Assembly: GCF_001971585.1 (NCBI RefSeq)
Contig: NZ_CP019323.1
Coordinates: 796,053-860,052, forward strand
Length of the DNA: 64,000 bases
DNA from: Companilactobacillus allii
GTDB lineage: Bacteria > Bacillota > Bacilli > Lactobacillales > Lactobacillaceae
Direction: 5' to 3'
In this document: positions 1 to 8,593 of the stretch, piece by piece
Position numbering within the stretch: the stretch's first letter is position 1
Layout of the letters: each line of letters begins with the position of its first letter
Notes under the pieces: generated by a model
Told to the model about the DNA's origin: nothing
The model's database searches: none
Seen by the model: only the letters and a program-made list of their open reading frames with translations
Position numbers and translations under genes: made by a program

Positions 1-812
1 GATTCGGTGTATTTCAAGTGCCAGATTTACAACAATGTGAGGATGCAGTAGTCGACGCTTTAGATGCTGGTTATCGATTATTAGATACCGCCACAGCTTA
101 TCAAAATGAAACAGCTGTCGGCAAAGCCATCAAGAGAAGTGGCGTTAGTCGTGAAGATATATTTGTAACTTCTAAGCTTTGGGTGTCAGAATTCACTTAT
201 GAAAAAGCCAAAAAGGGTATCGATGATTCTTTACAGAGATTGGGCTTGGATTACATGGATCTATACTTACTACACCAACCATACGGTGATGTAATGGGTG
301 CTTGGCGTGCAATGGAAGAGGCGTATCATGCTGGGAAAATTCGTGCAATCGGTGTTTCTAACTTTTACGCAGATCAATTAAAGAATTTAGAATTAACTAT
401 GTCAGTTAAACCAGTGATCAATCAAATAGAGGTCAATCCATGGTATCAACAACCAACAGAGGTCAAGTTTAATCAAGATGAAGATATCAGAGTTGAAGCT
501 TGGGCACCATTTGCGGAAGGCAAGAACAATATTTTCACTAATGAAACTATCGCAAAAATAGCTAAGGACCACAATAAGTCAAACGGACAAGTTATCTTAC
601 GTTGGTTATTGCAACGTGGCATCACCGTGATTCCCAAGTCAGTTCACAAGAATAGAATGATTGAAAACTTCGATATTTTTGATTTTGAATTGAGTGATTC
701 TGAGATGCAAATAATGGCAACTTTAGATCAAAATGTTAGTCAGTTCTTTGATCATCGTGATCCAGTAGCAATTGAGCAAATATTTGGTTCTAGTTTGAAA
801 CAATTATATTAA
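1..812 (+). CDS. Aldo/keto reductase, 5' end cut by window edge
   Basis: NAD(P)H-dependent aldo/keto reductase, reducing aldehydes or ketones in the cytosol. The frame is open from the first base and reads FGVFQVPD, the usual start of the first beta strand, so the true start lies to the left of the window and a GTG at 18 is only an internal valine codon. The family tetrad is visible: D and Y in DTATAYQNE, K in TSKLW, H in LYLLHQPYGD. The C-terminal NADPH-binding segment ILRWLLQRGITVIPKS is present. The gene lies 13 bp before a close paralogue and is probably co-transcribed with it. The substrate cannot be told; similar lactobacillus proteins are called 2,5-diketo-D-gluconate reductase or glyoxal reductase. 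Confidence 0.93.
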   Translation, partial: FGVFQVPDLQQCEDAVVDALDAGYRLLDTATAYQNETAVGKAIKRSGVSREDIFVTSKLWVSEFTYEKAKKGIDDSLQRLGLDYMDLYLLHQPYGDVMGAWRAMEEAYHAGKIRAIGVSNFYADQLKNLELTMSVKPVINQIEVNPWYQQPTEVKFNQDEDIRVEAWAPFAEGKNNIFTNETIAKIAKDHNKSNGQVILRWLLQRGITVIPKSVHKNRMIENFDIFDFELSDSEMQIMATLDQNVSQFFDHRDPVAIEQIFGSSLKQLY

Positions 813-825
813 GAGGAGTGATTAA

Positions 826-1686
826 ATGAGTATTCCAACAATCAAATTAAATGATGGTGAAGAAATCCCTGCTATTGGATTTGGAACATTCCAAATACCT
901 AGTGATGGATCAACTTATACTGCAGTCAAGAAAGCATTGGAATTTGGATATCGTCATATCGATACAGCAGTTGCTTATTTCAATGAAGCAGAAGTTGGTA
1001 AAGCTATAAAAGATAGCGGGATTCCCAGAAATCAAATCTGGGTAACTAGCAAACTTTGGTTACAAGACCATGGATTCACCGCAGCCACTAAGGCTATTGA
1101 TGTTTCATTACAAAAATTGGGCCTAGATTACATTGACTTGTACTTGATCCATCAACCATATGGGGATGTACCTGGTGCTTGGCGCGCAATGGAAGAAGCG
1201 AAAAAGGCCGGTAAGATCAAGTCGATTGGTGTGTCGAATATGACTCCTAAGATTTGGAGCAAATTCGTACCCCAATTTTCAACTATGCCATCTGTTGATC
1301 AAGTTGAATTCAATCCTTACTTCCAACAAAGAGAATTAAGAGATATTTTGAAAAAAAACAACGTTAGATTGGAAGCTTGGTCGCCACTCGGTCAAGGTAA
1401 TAAGGGACTGTTGTCTAATCCAGTAATTACTAAATTAGCTGAAAAGTATGGTAAAGATGTTGGACAAATCATCTTACGTTTTGAAAATGAAGAAGGAATT
1501 ATTGTCCTTCCTAAATCAGTTCACGATAGCAGAATAAAAAATAATTTAGACATTTTTGATTTTGAATTAACGAATGATGAAATGTTACTTATTAAATCTC
1601 TTGATAAGAACAAAGGCCAGCACGATCCAGATGCAGTCGGAGTAGAAGATATGTTGTTATCAGCTTTTGATGTCCATGCGAAATAA
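826..1686 (+). CDS. Aldo/keto reductase
   Basis: Cytosolic NADPH-dependent aldo/keto reductase of 286 residues, normal for the AKR5-like subgroup. The start ATG follows AAGAGGAG by about 8 bases. Active-site residues are D46 and Y51 (DTAVAYFNE), K76 (TSKLW) and H109 (LYLIHQPYGD); the cofactor-binding stretch near residue 220 reads IILRFENEEGIIVLPKS. It is strongly similar to the truncated gene just upstream, including the HQPYGD and GAWRAMEEA segments, so the pair looks like a tandem duplication forming an operon. The exact substrate is unknown. No terminator with a clear U-tract follows; a degenerate copy of the local intergenic repeat lies just 3'. Confidence 0.95.
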   Translation: MSIPTIKLNDGEEIPAIGFGTFQIPSDGSTYTAVKKALEFGYRHIDTAVAYFNEAEVGKAIKDSGIPRNQIWVTSKLWLQDHGFTAATKAIDVSLQKLGLDYIDLYLIHQPYGDVPGAWRAMEEAKKAGKIKSIGVSNMTPKIWSKFVPQFSTMPSVDQVEFNPYFQQRELRDILKKNNVRLEAWSPLGQGNKGLLSNPVITKLAEKYGKDVGQIILRFENEEGIIVLPKSVHDSRIKNNLDIFDFELTNDEMLLIKSLDKNKGQHDPDAVGVEDMLLSAFDVHAK

Positions 1687-1705
1687 TAGAGAGTGACAGA
1701 TTATG

Positions 1706-1775
1706 TTTAGTTTTATATGGAGAAAATTGTATTCTGGCACGTAATTTCACTGCAAATTTGAGTATAAACAGAGTC
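1706..1775 (+). repeat. Degenerate half copy of the intergenic hairpin repeat
   Basis: This stretch contains GAGAAAATTGTATTCTGGCA followed by a TTTCACTGCAAATTTGAGTA-like segment. It matches the reverse complement of the repeat half at about 8075-8125 with a few changes. The partner arm and inner hairpin are missing, so it looks like a decayed copy. Orientation relative to the upstream gene follows the other copies. Confidence 0.6.
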
Positions 1776-1820
1776 ATGCCACAATTTCCCTTTTTATTTA
1801 CATTTTGTATTAAAAAGTGC

Positions 1821-1851
1821 TTGCTATGGAGTTTGGTCCAGGGATTATTGT
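1821..1851 (+). promoter_or_regulatory. MerR-type promoter upstream of glcU
   Basis: The -35 TTGCTA (1821-1826) and -10 TATTGT (1846-1851) are separated by 19 bp, the overlong spacing typical of MerR-activated promoters. The spacer holds the dyad TGGA-N6-TCCA. Almost the same sequence recurs before gdh at 2777-2807, so both genes probably answer to one MerR-family regulator. Which regulator is not shown; one MerR gene lies at about 27.1-27.9 kb. Confidence 0.65.
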
Positions 1852-1909
1852 ATAAATATAGAAAAGAGAGAGCAGCTCTATTAATAAAAACTTAGGGGGA
1901 AATTTATTT

Positions 1910-2767
1910 ATGAATATTGTATTAATGTTATTACCTGCAATAGCTTGGGGTATTTTACCACTTGCCATTGCAAAGATTGGTGGTCGACCAATCAACCAAA
2001 TCATGGGGACTGCGCTGGGAACTTTGATTGCTGGAATTATTATGCTTATAATCACAAGACCAAATATTGACTTAAGAAGTTCACTTCTTGCAGCACTAGC
2101 AGGGGCATTTTGGGTCATTGGTCAACTTGGTCAATATACAGGTTACGAAAAAATCGGAGTTTCAAAGACAATGCCGATTTCAACAGGACTTCAATTAGTT
2201 GGGACATCTTTAATAGGAGTTTTGATTTTTGGAGAATGGTCGGAAGCCACGGCTAGAATAGTTGGTGCCATAGGAATTGTATTGTTAGTGGTTGGTGTGT
2301 TATTAACATCAATTCGTGATAACAAAGGTTCTAACAAGGCTAATAGTAGTACTGGAACGATTGTAATGTTAGTTTGTACAACACTGGGATACTTGGTTTA
2401 TAACGCCATTCCACGTGCGTTGAGTAGCTCAGGCTTAGCTATTTTCTTACCAGAGTCAATTGGTATGGTCGTAGCCGTATTGATCTATATTATTGCAACA
2501 CGTCAGTATAATGTTTTGAAAGAATCAAGTAGTTTTATGAATATCATCGGTGGTTTAGTTTTCTCAATTGCGGCCATCACATATATCCTATCGGTCAATC
2601 GTAATGGTGTTAACAGCGCGTTTGTCGTTTCACAGTTATCAGTTGTCATCTCCACTGTTGGTGGGATGGTGTTTCTTCATGAAAGAAGAACCAAAAAAGA
2701 ATCGTATTTCACATTGAGTGGATTGGGCCTTATCTTGGTTGGAGCAATTGTAACAACATTAATTTAA
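1910..2767 (+). CDS. glcU: Glucose/ribose uptake permease, GRP family (GlcU/RbsU-like)
   Basis: Integral membrane sugar uptake protein of 285 residues, the usual length for the glucose/ribose porter family in the drug/metabolite transporter superfamily. About ten hydrophobic helices are visible, starting with MNIVLMLLPAIAWGILPLAI. The family's early GGRPxNQxxGTxxG stretch is present at about residues 23-36. It is thought to import non-phosphorylated glucose or ribose by proton symport. Its neighbour is glucose 1-dehydrogenase, the same pairing as glcU-gdh of Bacillus subtilis, which favours glucose as substrate. Translation starts at an ATG after AGGGGG. A MerR-type promoter precedes it. Confidence 0.88.
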   Translation: MNIVLMLLPAIAWGILPLAIAKIGGRPINQIMGTALGTLIAGIIMLIITRPNIDLRSSLLAALAGAFWVIGQLGQYTGYEKIGVSKTMPISTGLQLVGTSLIGVLIFGEWSEATARIVGAIGIVLLVVGVLLTSIRDNKGSNKANSSTGTIVMLVCTTLGYLVYNAIPRALSSSGLAIFLPESIGMVVAVLIYIIATRQYNVLKESSSFMNIIGGLVFSIAAITYILSVNRNGVNSAFVVSQLSVVISTVGGMVFLHERRTKKESYFTLSGLGLILVGAIVTTLI

Positions 2768-2776
2768 AAAAAGTAC

Positions 2777-2807
2777 TTGCTATGGAGTTCGGTCCAGAGT
2801 TTATAGT
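2777..2807 (+). promoter_or_regulatory. MerR-type promoter upstream of gdh
   Basis: TTGCTA (2777-2782) and TATAGT (2802-2807) are 19 bp apart, with the dyad TGGA-N6-TCCA in the spacer. It is nearly identical to the element before glcU, so gdh can be transcribed separately yet co-regulated. It starts only a few bases after the glcU stop codon and there is no terminator between. Confidence 0.68.
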
Positions 2808-2835
2808 TACAAATATAGAGAAACAGATTAATTAA

Positions 2836-3639
<804 letters not shown>

Positions 3640-4485
3640 TTAAGATTCGGTGTTGAGTAATTCAAATTCATTAGAGATAGATTGCAATACTGTATTCCAC
3701 GTAATTTGTGATGCAAAGTGATTCTTATTCTGAAAGGATACCCAACTGTTTTGCATAAATTTACTATGTGATATGGATTGTAGGGTTGATTTCCAATTTT
3801 CCCAGTCGTTAACAGAATTACGTTCTTTAATTATGTTGTCAAAAGCAATAATTAGTTTTCTATCGTCTATTAATTCATGAGAATTAAGAATATAGCAATC
3901 GTAAAAATCCTTCATTCTGGAATTAGCTAGTCCTCTAGATATTATAGTTTGGAGTTTCTCAGCTAGCATTCTTTCGGGTGGATATATCAACAAGCTTATT
4001 TTCTTTTTCAATAATGAAGATTGATATGTAAATGCAATTTCTTTTGGTAATATTATTTCACCAGTTGTTATATCTAAATGAAAATCATCACTCATATTAC
4101 CCAAAGTTGCTTTAATCGTTATACGTAAACCGGTGTAATTTTTATCTTCTTGAATTGGATGAATTGCTTTTATATCATATTTTGTACCTTCAAATTTGTC
4201 TCTGGTAATTTCGTTCATTACCACTGATAATTCTTTTTCTGATAATTTAACATCATGAATTAATGTATCGATATCTACCGTTGTACGCTTCTCTATGCCT
4301 GTTATGGCAGATAGTATGAAGCCACCCTTCCAAATGAAATTATCTTTGTATGGTGATTTTGATAATAGGAATAAGAATCCATCAATGAAATATTTTTTAA
4401 GTAAAACAGTTGTATTGATTCCAGTGATATTTCGTTGATTTTTAATTTTGTCCTTTAGACTATTAATTCTGTCAGCATCATTCAT
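3640..4485 (-). CDS. abiEii: AbiEii/AbiGii family nucleotidyltransferase toxin
   Basis: Toxin half of a type IV abortive infection system. The family is a DNA polymerase beta-like nucleotidyltransferase that slows growth when phage infection disturbs the pair. At 281 residues it is typical. Visible motifs are WKGGFIL (about 52-58), the metal-binding RTTVDIDTL (67-75), a third acidic segment in FHLDITTGE, the PPERMLAEKLQTI stretch and SRMKDFYD near residue 195. The start overlaps the antitoxin stop by one base (TAATG), so the two are translationally coupled. Its 3' end touches the gdh stop codon, consistent with insertion of an acquired module directly behind gdh. The cognate phage is unknown. 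Confidence 0.88.
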   Translation of the reverse strand: MNDADRINSLKDKIKNQRNITGINTTVLLKKYFIDGFLFLLSKSPYKDNFIWKGGFILSAITGIEKRTTVDIDTLIHDVKLSEKELSVVMNEITRDKFEGTKYDIKAIHPIQEDKNYTGLRITIKATLGNMSDDFHLDITTGEIILPKEIAFTYQSSLLKKKISLLIYPPERMLAEKLQTIISRGLANSRMKDFYDCYILNSHELIDDRKLIIAFDNIIKERNSVNDWENWKSTLQSISHSKFMQNSWVSFQNKNHFASQITWNTVLQSISNEFELLNTES

Positions 4486-5105
4486 TAAATTACAACTCCT
4501 AGTATATTGCGTACTTTTTCTTCCTTATTCATGCGTTGAGCTATAGTTAAAAGTTTGTTCATGTTTTTGTTTGTAGAATTCAAATATTTTTTATAGGCAT
4601 TACTTATTTCTTCATTGTCGATCAAGGATTTCTTGTTCAAAATATCTATTAGGGTTCTTTCACGATTATATAAAGTGATTTTCTTTTTTGTACCATCTAC
4701 TGAAATTTGTTCAATATCTTGGTTAAGAAGTGGGGTTCGGATTTGTTTTACTTTTAAATCGTTTGTCCATCTTTGAAACCTTGACTTAGGTAGAATATAT
4801 CCTTGTCTAAATGCCATAGTAATATCGAAGTTAAAGGAGTCTGTTAGATTCCATAGATAGAGGGCACTCTGATTGCAATAAATACCATTTTGAAGAACAA
4901 GCTGTCTAATAAGATAATCATTTGGTGTGTAGTCATTAGGTACAAATACTCGGTTATCAATATTTGTTATGACCCCTAAGTTAGCCATATTTTTCAATAG
5001 TTCGAATTCATTATTAGTTAACTCTGAGATAGTAACGATATTATCGTTTTTGAACCATTTGTTGAGATTCTTGAATTTATTAGTAATCATAAGTTTTACC
5101 TCCAT
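4485..5105 (-). CDS. abiEi: AbiEi family antitoxin
   Basis: Antitoxin and likely autorepressor of the AbiE type IV system, 206 residues. The N-terminal part (about 10-60) has the predicted winged-helix fold of AbiEi proteins (TISELTNNEFELLKNMANLG, VFVPNDYTPNDYLIRQ). The C-terminal part contains the typical YNRERTLIDILNKK segment near residue 150. AbiEi proteins known from other bacteria bind inverted repeats in their own promoter, and a perfect 16-bp inverted repeat lies just upstream (5122-5156). The chosen start is the ATG after a GAGGTAA-like site; a second ATG six codons in is also possible. It is followed at once by the toxin gene. Confidence 0.85.
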   Translation of the reverse strand: MEVKLMITNKFKNLNKWFKNDNIVTISELTNNEFELLKNMANLGVITNIDNRVFVPNDYTPNDYLIRQLVLQNGIYCNQSALYLWNLTDSFNFDITMAFRQGYILPKSRFQRWTNDLKVKQIRTPLLNQDIEQISVDGTKKKITLYNRERTLIDILNKKSLIDNEEISNAYKKYLNSTNKNMNKLLTIAQRMNKEEKVRNILGVVI

Positions 5106-5121
5106 AGCATCTTTATACAGT

Positions 5122-5175
5122 AAAACAATTACAAAATCAAATTTTGTAATTGTTTTTTTAAAAGGTAATTACAAA
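5122..5175 (-). promoter_or_regulatory. Inverted repeat, probable AbiEi operator
   Basis: A perfect 16-bp inverted repeat has arms at 5122-5137 and 5141-5156 with a 3-base loop; the core is ACAATTACAAAAT and its complement. A third half-site, GTAATTACAAAAA, follows at 5165-5175. It lies directly upstream of abiEi, where AbiEi proteins bind to repress the operon. The run of T after the second arm could also make it a terminator for + strand transcripts. Confidence 0.6.
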
Positions 5176-5387
5176 AATTATTAATAAGTTTAACTTATTA
5201 ATCACTGAACTAATCCCAATTGGTAAATGTAATCAGTGAATGTAGTATATAACTTGTGATTTAGCAGCATATTAAAACGTTGATATATAATAAAGTAGTT
5301 ATATTATTTGGGTTAGATTATAATTTGTCATTTATTAATACTAAGTTAGAAATTAGATACTTAAATAAGATTGAGGGAGACTTTCAT

Positions 5388-6431
5388 ATGAAAGCAACAG
5401 CATTTATAGAACCAGGAAAAGTAGAAGTAAAGAATGTAGAGAAACCAAAAATTGAAAAACCAACAGACGCTGTGATCCGTATTTTGCGTGCTTGTGTTTG
5501 TGGATCTGACTTATGGTGGTTCCGTGGTATTTCAAAACGTGATGCCAACACACTTGTAGGTCATGAAGCAATTGGTATTGTTGATGAAGTTGGTTCAGAT
5601 GTTACTGATGTCAAAAAAGGTGACTTTGTCATTGTTCCATTTACACATGGCTGTGGTCACTGTGCTGCATGTTTAGCAGGATTTGATGGTAACTGTATGA
5701 ATCAAGAAGCTGGTGGCAATAATGGTTATCAAGGTGAATACTTGAGATTTACTAATGCCAATTGGGCTTTGGTTAAGGTCCCTGGTTCACCTAGTGATTA
5801 TTCAGATGAAACACTCAACTCATTATTAACACTAGCTGATGTCCTAGCAACTGGTTATCATGCCGCTGCTAGTGCTGAAGTAAAACCTGGTGATACAGTA
5901 GTTGTCATGGGAGACGGCGCTGTTGGTCTATGTGGTGTCATTTCTGCAAAATTACGTGGAGCAAAACGTATTATTGCTATGAGTCGTCATGAAGATAGAC
6001 AAAAATTAGCTCTTGAATTTGGTGCCACTGATATCGTTGAAGAACGTGGTGATGAGGCTGTTAGCCATGTTATGGAATTGACAGATAATAATGGTGCTGA
6101 CGCAGTTCTTGAATGTGTCGGAACAGAACAATCTGTTGATACAGCAACTAAAGTTGCTCGTCCCGGTGCAATCGTTGGTCGTGTCGGGGTTCCTCAAAAA
6201 GCTGAAATGAATACTAATAACTTGTTCTGGAAGAATATTGGTCTACGTGGCGGAATTGCATCAGTTACTACTTATGACAAGAATATTTTGTTAGATGCCG
6301 TATTAAGTGGCAAAATCAATCCCGGCAAAGTATTCACAAAGCGCTTTGAACTTGATGATATTCAAAGTGCGTATGAAGCAATGGACAAACGTGAAGCTAT
6401 TAAGTCATTGGTTATCGTTAGTAAAAATTAA
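5388..6431 (+). CDS. Zinc-dependent alcohol dehydrogenase
   Basis: Medium-chain, zinc-dependent dehydrogenase of 347 residues, acting on an unidentified alcohol or polyol with NAD(P). The catalytic zinc ligand is in RACVCGSD (C38) with HEAIG near residue 59; the structural zinc cysteines are in GCGHCAACLAGFDGNC. The Rossmann segment is VVMGDGAVGLCGV. The start at 5388 is chosen because GAGGGAG stands eight bases before it and MKATAFIEPGKVEV is the typical N-terminus; an in-frame extension to 5280 lacks a ribosome site. A LysR regulator follows after a strong terminator. Similar lactobacillus genes are annotated as threonine dehydrogenase-like. Confidence 0.9.
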   Translation: MKATAFIEPGKVEVKNVEKPKIEKPTDAVIRILRACVCGSDLWWFRGISKRDANTLVGHEAIGIVDEVGSDVTDVKKGDFVIVPFTHGCGHCAACLAGFDGNCMNQEAGGNNGYQGEYLRFTNANWALVKVPGSPSDYSDETLNSLLTLADVLATGYHAAASAEVKPGDTVVVMGDGAVGLCGVISAKLRGAKRIIAMSRHEDRQKLALEFGATDIVEERGDEAVSHVMELTDNNGADAVLECVGTEQSVDTATKVARPGAIVGRVGVPQKAEMNTNNLFWKNIGLRGGIASVTTYDKNILLDAVLSGKINPGKVFTKRFELDDIQSAYEAMDKREAIKSLVIVSKN

Positions 6432-6450
6432 GCATCAAAAATGAAATTAA

Positions 6451-6489
6451 AAATCAGACTGCATAAAGTAAAATGCAGTCTGATTTTTT
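6451..6489 (+). terminator. Rho-independent terminator after the alcohol dehydrogenase
   Basis: A 14-bp perfect stem (AAATCAGACTGCAT with its complement), an 8-base loop and a T-run. Confidence 0.9.
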
Positions 6490-6528
6490 AGTACAATCGT
6501 AGTAGAACAAATAAAAGAGGTCACTACT

Positions 6529-7410
6529 ATGTTTCAGCAAATGAAGTACTTCATCTCAATAGTAAAGAATCATAGTTTCACAAAGGCTAGCGTTGAATGC
6601 AATATTTCGCAATCAGCCATCTCGCAACAAATGAAGGAACTAGAAGCTAAGTTGGGTGTGAAGTTATTGAACCGTAAAGGTCGTAGCTTTGAGGTTACCA
6701 AGGCGGGTCAATATTTCTACACACATAGTCAAGATATTCTAGAAGATGTGACTCAACTAGTTGATAATACTGTCAAGATTGTCAAAGATGACCAAGCTGA
6801 AATTAAAGTAGGCTATCTTAATAACTTTGGTACTAGTGAATTCTTACAGACAGTAGCACAATTTTCTAGAGAATTCCCGCAAGTTCAAATCAAAATCAAA
6901 AGTGGTAACCATGAACAACTTTATAACTATCTACGTAGTGGACAAATAGACTTGAACTTTGCGGATCAAAGACGTGCACTGTCGAATCAATATATTAATA
7001 CCTTTTTGACTGACAGTAAGTATATGTTGGCGCTAAGTAAAACTTTTTTTCCTGAAGATATTGATAGTATGGATATTTCTGAATTGGCTGATATTTCATG
7101 CATTATTATTTCAGATGACGATAAAGTAGAAAATGATAAAGAGTATTACCAAGAGATTCTTGGGGTAAGAAGTGACTTCACAGTAGCTAAAAATTATGAT
7201 GAAGCACAGATATTAGTGGCATCAAATCAAGGATATTTGATCATTAATGACAGAACTATGAAGCAATTGGACTCTTCGATAGTGAGAACGATCAACTTGA
7301 TTAATGGTAAACAACAGATGATACAAAAGTATTACGCTTATTGGAGAGCGGATAATTCGGGTTATTACATTGAGAGTTTTGCGAAGTTGCTTAAAGACAG
7401 ATTTGCGTAA
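6529..7410 (+). CDS. LysR family transcriptional regulator
   Basis: DNA-binding regulator of 293 residues. The N-terminal winged helix-turn-helix is clear (residues 1-60: FTKASVECNISQSAISQQMK, then LGVKLLNRKGRSFEVTKAG). The C-terminal effector-binding domain starts near residue 90 (IKVGYLNNFG). AAGAGG precedes the ATG. It lies between the alcohol dehydrogenase and a small SnoaL-like protein, all in the same direction, and is isolated by a terminator upstream and a long hairpin downstream, so its target cannot be assigned by divergent layout. The effector is unknown. Confidence 0.93.
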   Translation: MFQQMKYFISIVKNHSFTKASVECNISQSAISQQMKELEAKLGVKLLNRKGRSFEVTKAGQYFYTHSQDILEDVTQLVDNTVKIVKDDQAEIKVGYLNNFGTSEFLQTVAQFSREFPQVQIKIKSGNHEQLYNYLRSGQIDLNFADQRRALSNQYINTFLTDSKYMLALSKTFFPEDIDSMDISELADISCIIISDDDKVENDKEYYQEILGVRSDFTVAKNYDEAQILVASNQGYLIINDRTMKQLDSSIVRTINLINGKQQMIQKYYAYWRADNSGYYIESFAKLLKDRFA

Positions 7411-7424
7411 TATTAGAGCACTTA

Positions 7425-7472
7425 TCTGGTTTACACACACGGTTATATTTAAAATCGTGTGTGTAAACCAGA
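7425..7472. terminator. Long hairpin downstream of the LysR gene
   Basis: A perfect 17-bp inverted repeat, arms TCTGGTTTACACACACG and its complement with a 14-base AT-rich loop. There is no T-run after it, so it may be a weak terminator, an mRNA 3' stabiliser or a protein-binding palindrome. Confidence 0.55.
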
Positions 7473-7568
7473 AATATTCATAAGTAAGACTTATCAATCC
7501 CAACTCAATTTGAAATAGCTACATATCAGATTCTCTAGTATTATTTGAGTTAAATAAGGAGTAATACT

Positions 7569-7940
7569 ATGACTGATGAAGAACAAATCATTGAGCTATA
7601 TCGTATTGAGAATCAAGCGATGGTTGCTAAAGATATAAGTAAACTGGATGAAATATTGAAATCATCGATGCATTTGACACATATGACTGGCTATGTTCAG
7701 TCTAAGTTGGAGTGGATCGATCAAATACAAAATGAAGAGATGAAGTATTTTTCGTCGACTGAAAATAATATCAAAGATATAAAGATCAATGGGAATAAGG
7801 CTAGTTTGGTTGGACAAAATCAAGTTAGAGCCAGCATTTGGGGTGGAGGAGTTAATACTTGGCCACTTCAGATGAAAATGTATTTTACTAAGCAAAATGG
7901 TCAATGGATTATCTCTGATCAAGTCGCTAGTACTTACTAA
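7569..7940 (+). CDS. NTF2/SnoaL-like fold small protein
   Basis: A 123-residue protein of the nuclear transport factor 2-like superfamily (DUF4440 type). The family pattern is an N-terminal helical pair (EEQIIELYRIENQAMVAKD), then LxHMTG, and a final beta segment ending in KQNGQWIISDQVAS. Members are small cone-shaped domains that bind or act on varied small molecules; no catalytic residues can be assigned here. AAGGAG precedes the ATG. It stands alone between a hairpin and a repeat. Function unknown. Confidence 0.75.
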   Translation: MTDEEQIIELYRIENQAMVAKDISKLDEILKSSMHLTHMTGYVQSKLEWIDQIQNEEMKYFSSTENNIKDIKINGNKASLVGQNQVRASIWGGGVNTWPLQMKMYFTKQNGQWIISDQVASTY

Positions 7941-7964
7941 TGAAATTTTCATACAATTGCAAAA

Positions 7965-8214
7965 GAGCCAGAGTGTGGCTGAATTCTTTTTATACTCAAA
8001 CTTGCGGTGAAAACGTGTGAAAATGCACAATTTCTTCCGTTTAACAAAAATAGTGGGGTTGTGACATAACTCCTTTTCTACTCAAACTTGCAGTGAAAAC
8101 GCGTGCCAAAACACAATTTTCTCCCTATAAGTCCAAAAAACCGATATTTACTTACGTAAATACCGGCTCTTTGGACTTATAAACGAAAACTGAACGTGTT
8201 TTGTCACGCTCTCA
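7965..8214 (-). repeat. Intergenic hairpin repeat, with duplicated half
   Basis: One copy of the local repeat, read on the minus strand from the end of the gene at 8215. The outer arm GAGCGTGACAAAACACG (8214-8195) pairs with sequence near 8097-8115. The inner hairpin (8127-8180) has arms ATAAGTCCAAA and complement and encloses the palindrome TATTTACTTACGTAAATA. The left arm is present twice (about 7987-8040 and 8075-8125, both with ACTCAAACTTGC-GTGAAAACG). It probably terminates the minus-strand gene. Confidence 0.75.
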
Positions 8215-8511
8215 CTATTTATTTAAAGCTGTAATTTGATTGATTGAATCAGCGCTAGCAAGCATATGATATGTTGCCTCAAATACTGGGCAGACATCTG
8301 AAGGAATCGCATAATTGTCTGTTGTCTTACGTAATTTTGCAAAATTATTATCCAGATTGTCGCCGTTTCTAGCTGCTAAACACAATTGAACATATTCTTG
8401 CCTAACATCAAATACCTCGGGATGATTTTGTCCGTGAGCATTTGTGATAGCCTTTGTATAAAAATCTAATTTGTCGTGGCGTTCATCTAAGTAGTCTTTA
8501 ACTGTATTCAT
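8215..8511 (-). CDS. Short Ric-like protein (iron-sulfur cluster repair family)
   Basis: A 98-residue protein. It carries ITNAHGQNHPEVFDVRQ and LRKTTDNYAIPSDVCPVFEA, both reminiscent of the Ric/ScdA family of di-iron proteins that repair iron-sulfur clusters after oxidative or nitrosative stress. The usual C-terminal hemerythrin-like helix with several histidines is missing, so it would be a shortened or divergent member and may not bind two irons. The start at 8511 is preferred over an in-frame ATG at 8553 because AGAGG lies upstream of it. The stop codon is directly followed by the hairpin repeat. Confidence 0.5.
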   Translation of the reverse strand: MNTVKDYLDERHDKLDFYTKAITNAHGQNHPEVFDVRQEYVQLCLAARNGDNLDNNFAKLRKTTDNYAIPSDVCPVFEATYHMLASADSINQITALNK

Positions 8512-8593
8512 TATAGAGAGCCTCTTTTCATTTGATGACTCTACTATAATCAAAAATCCCAGATAACTACTTGATGTTTATCAAGTTTACTAA

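Noticed and set aside
18-20. GTG as start of the first aldo/keto reductase
   Set aside because: The frame is open further left and already codes conserved family residues, so the gene is simply cut by the window.
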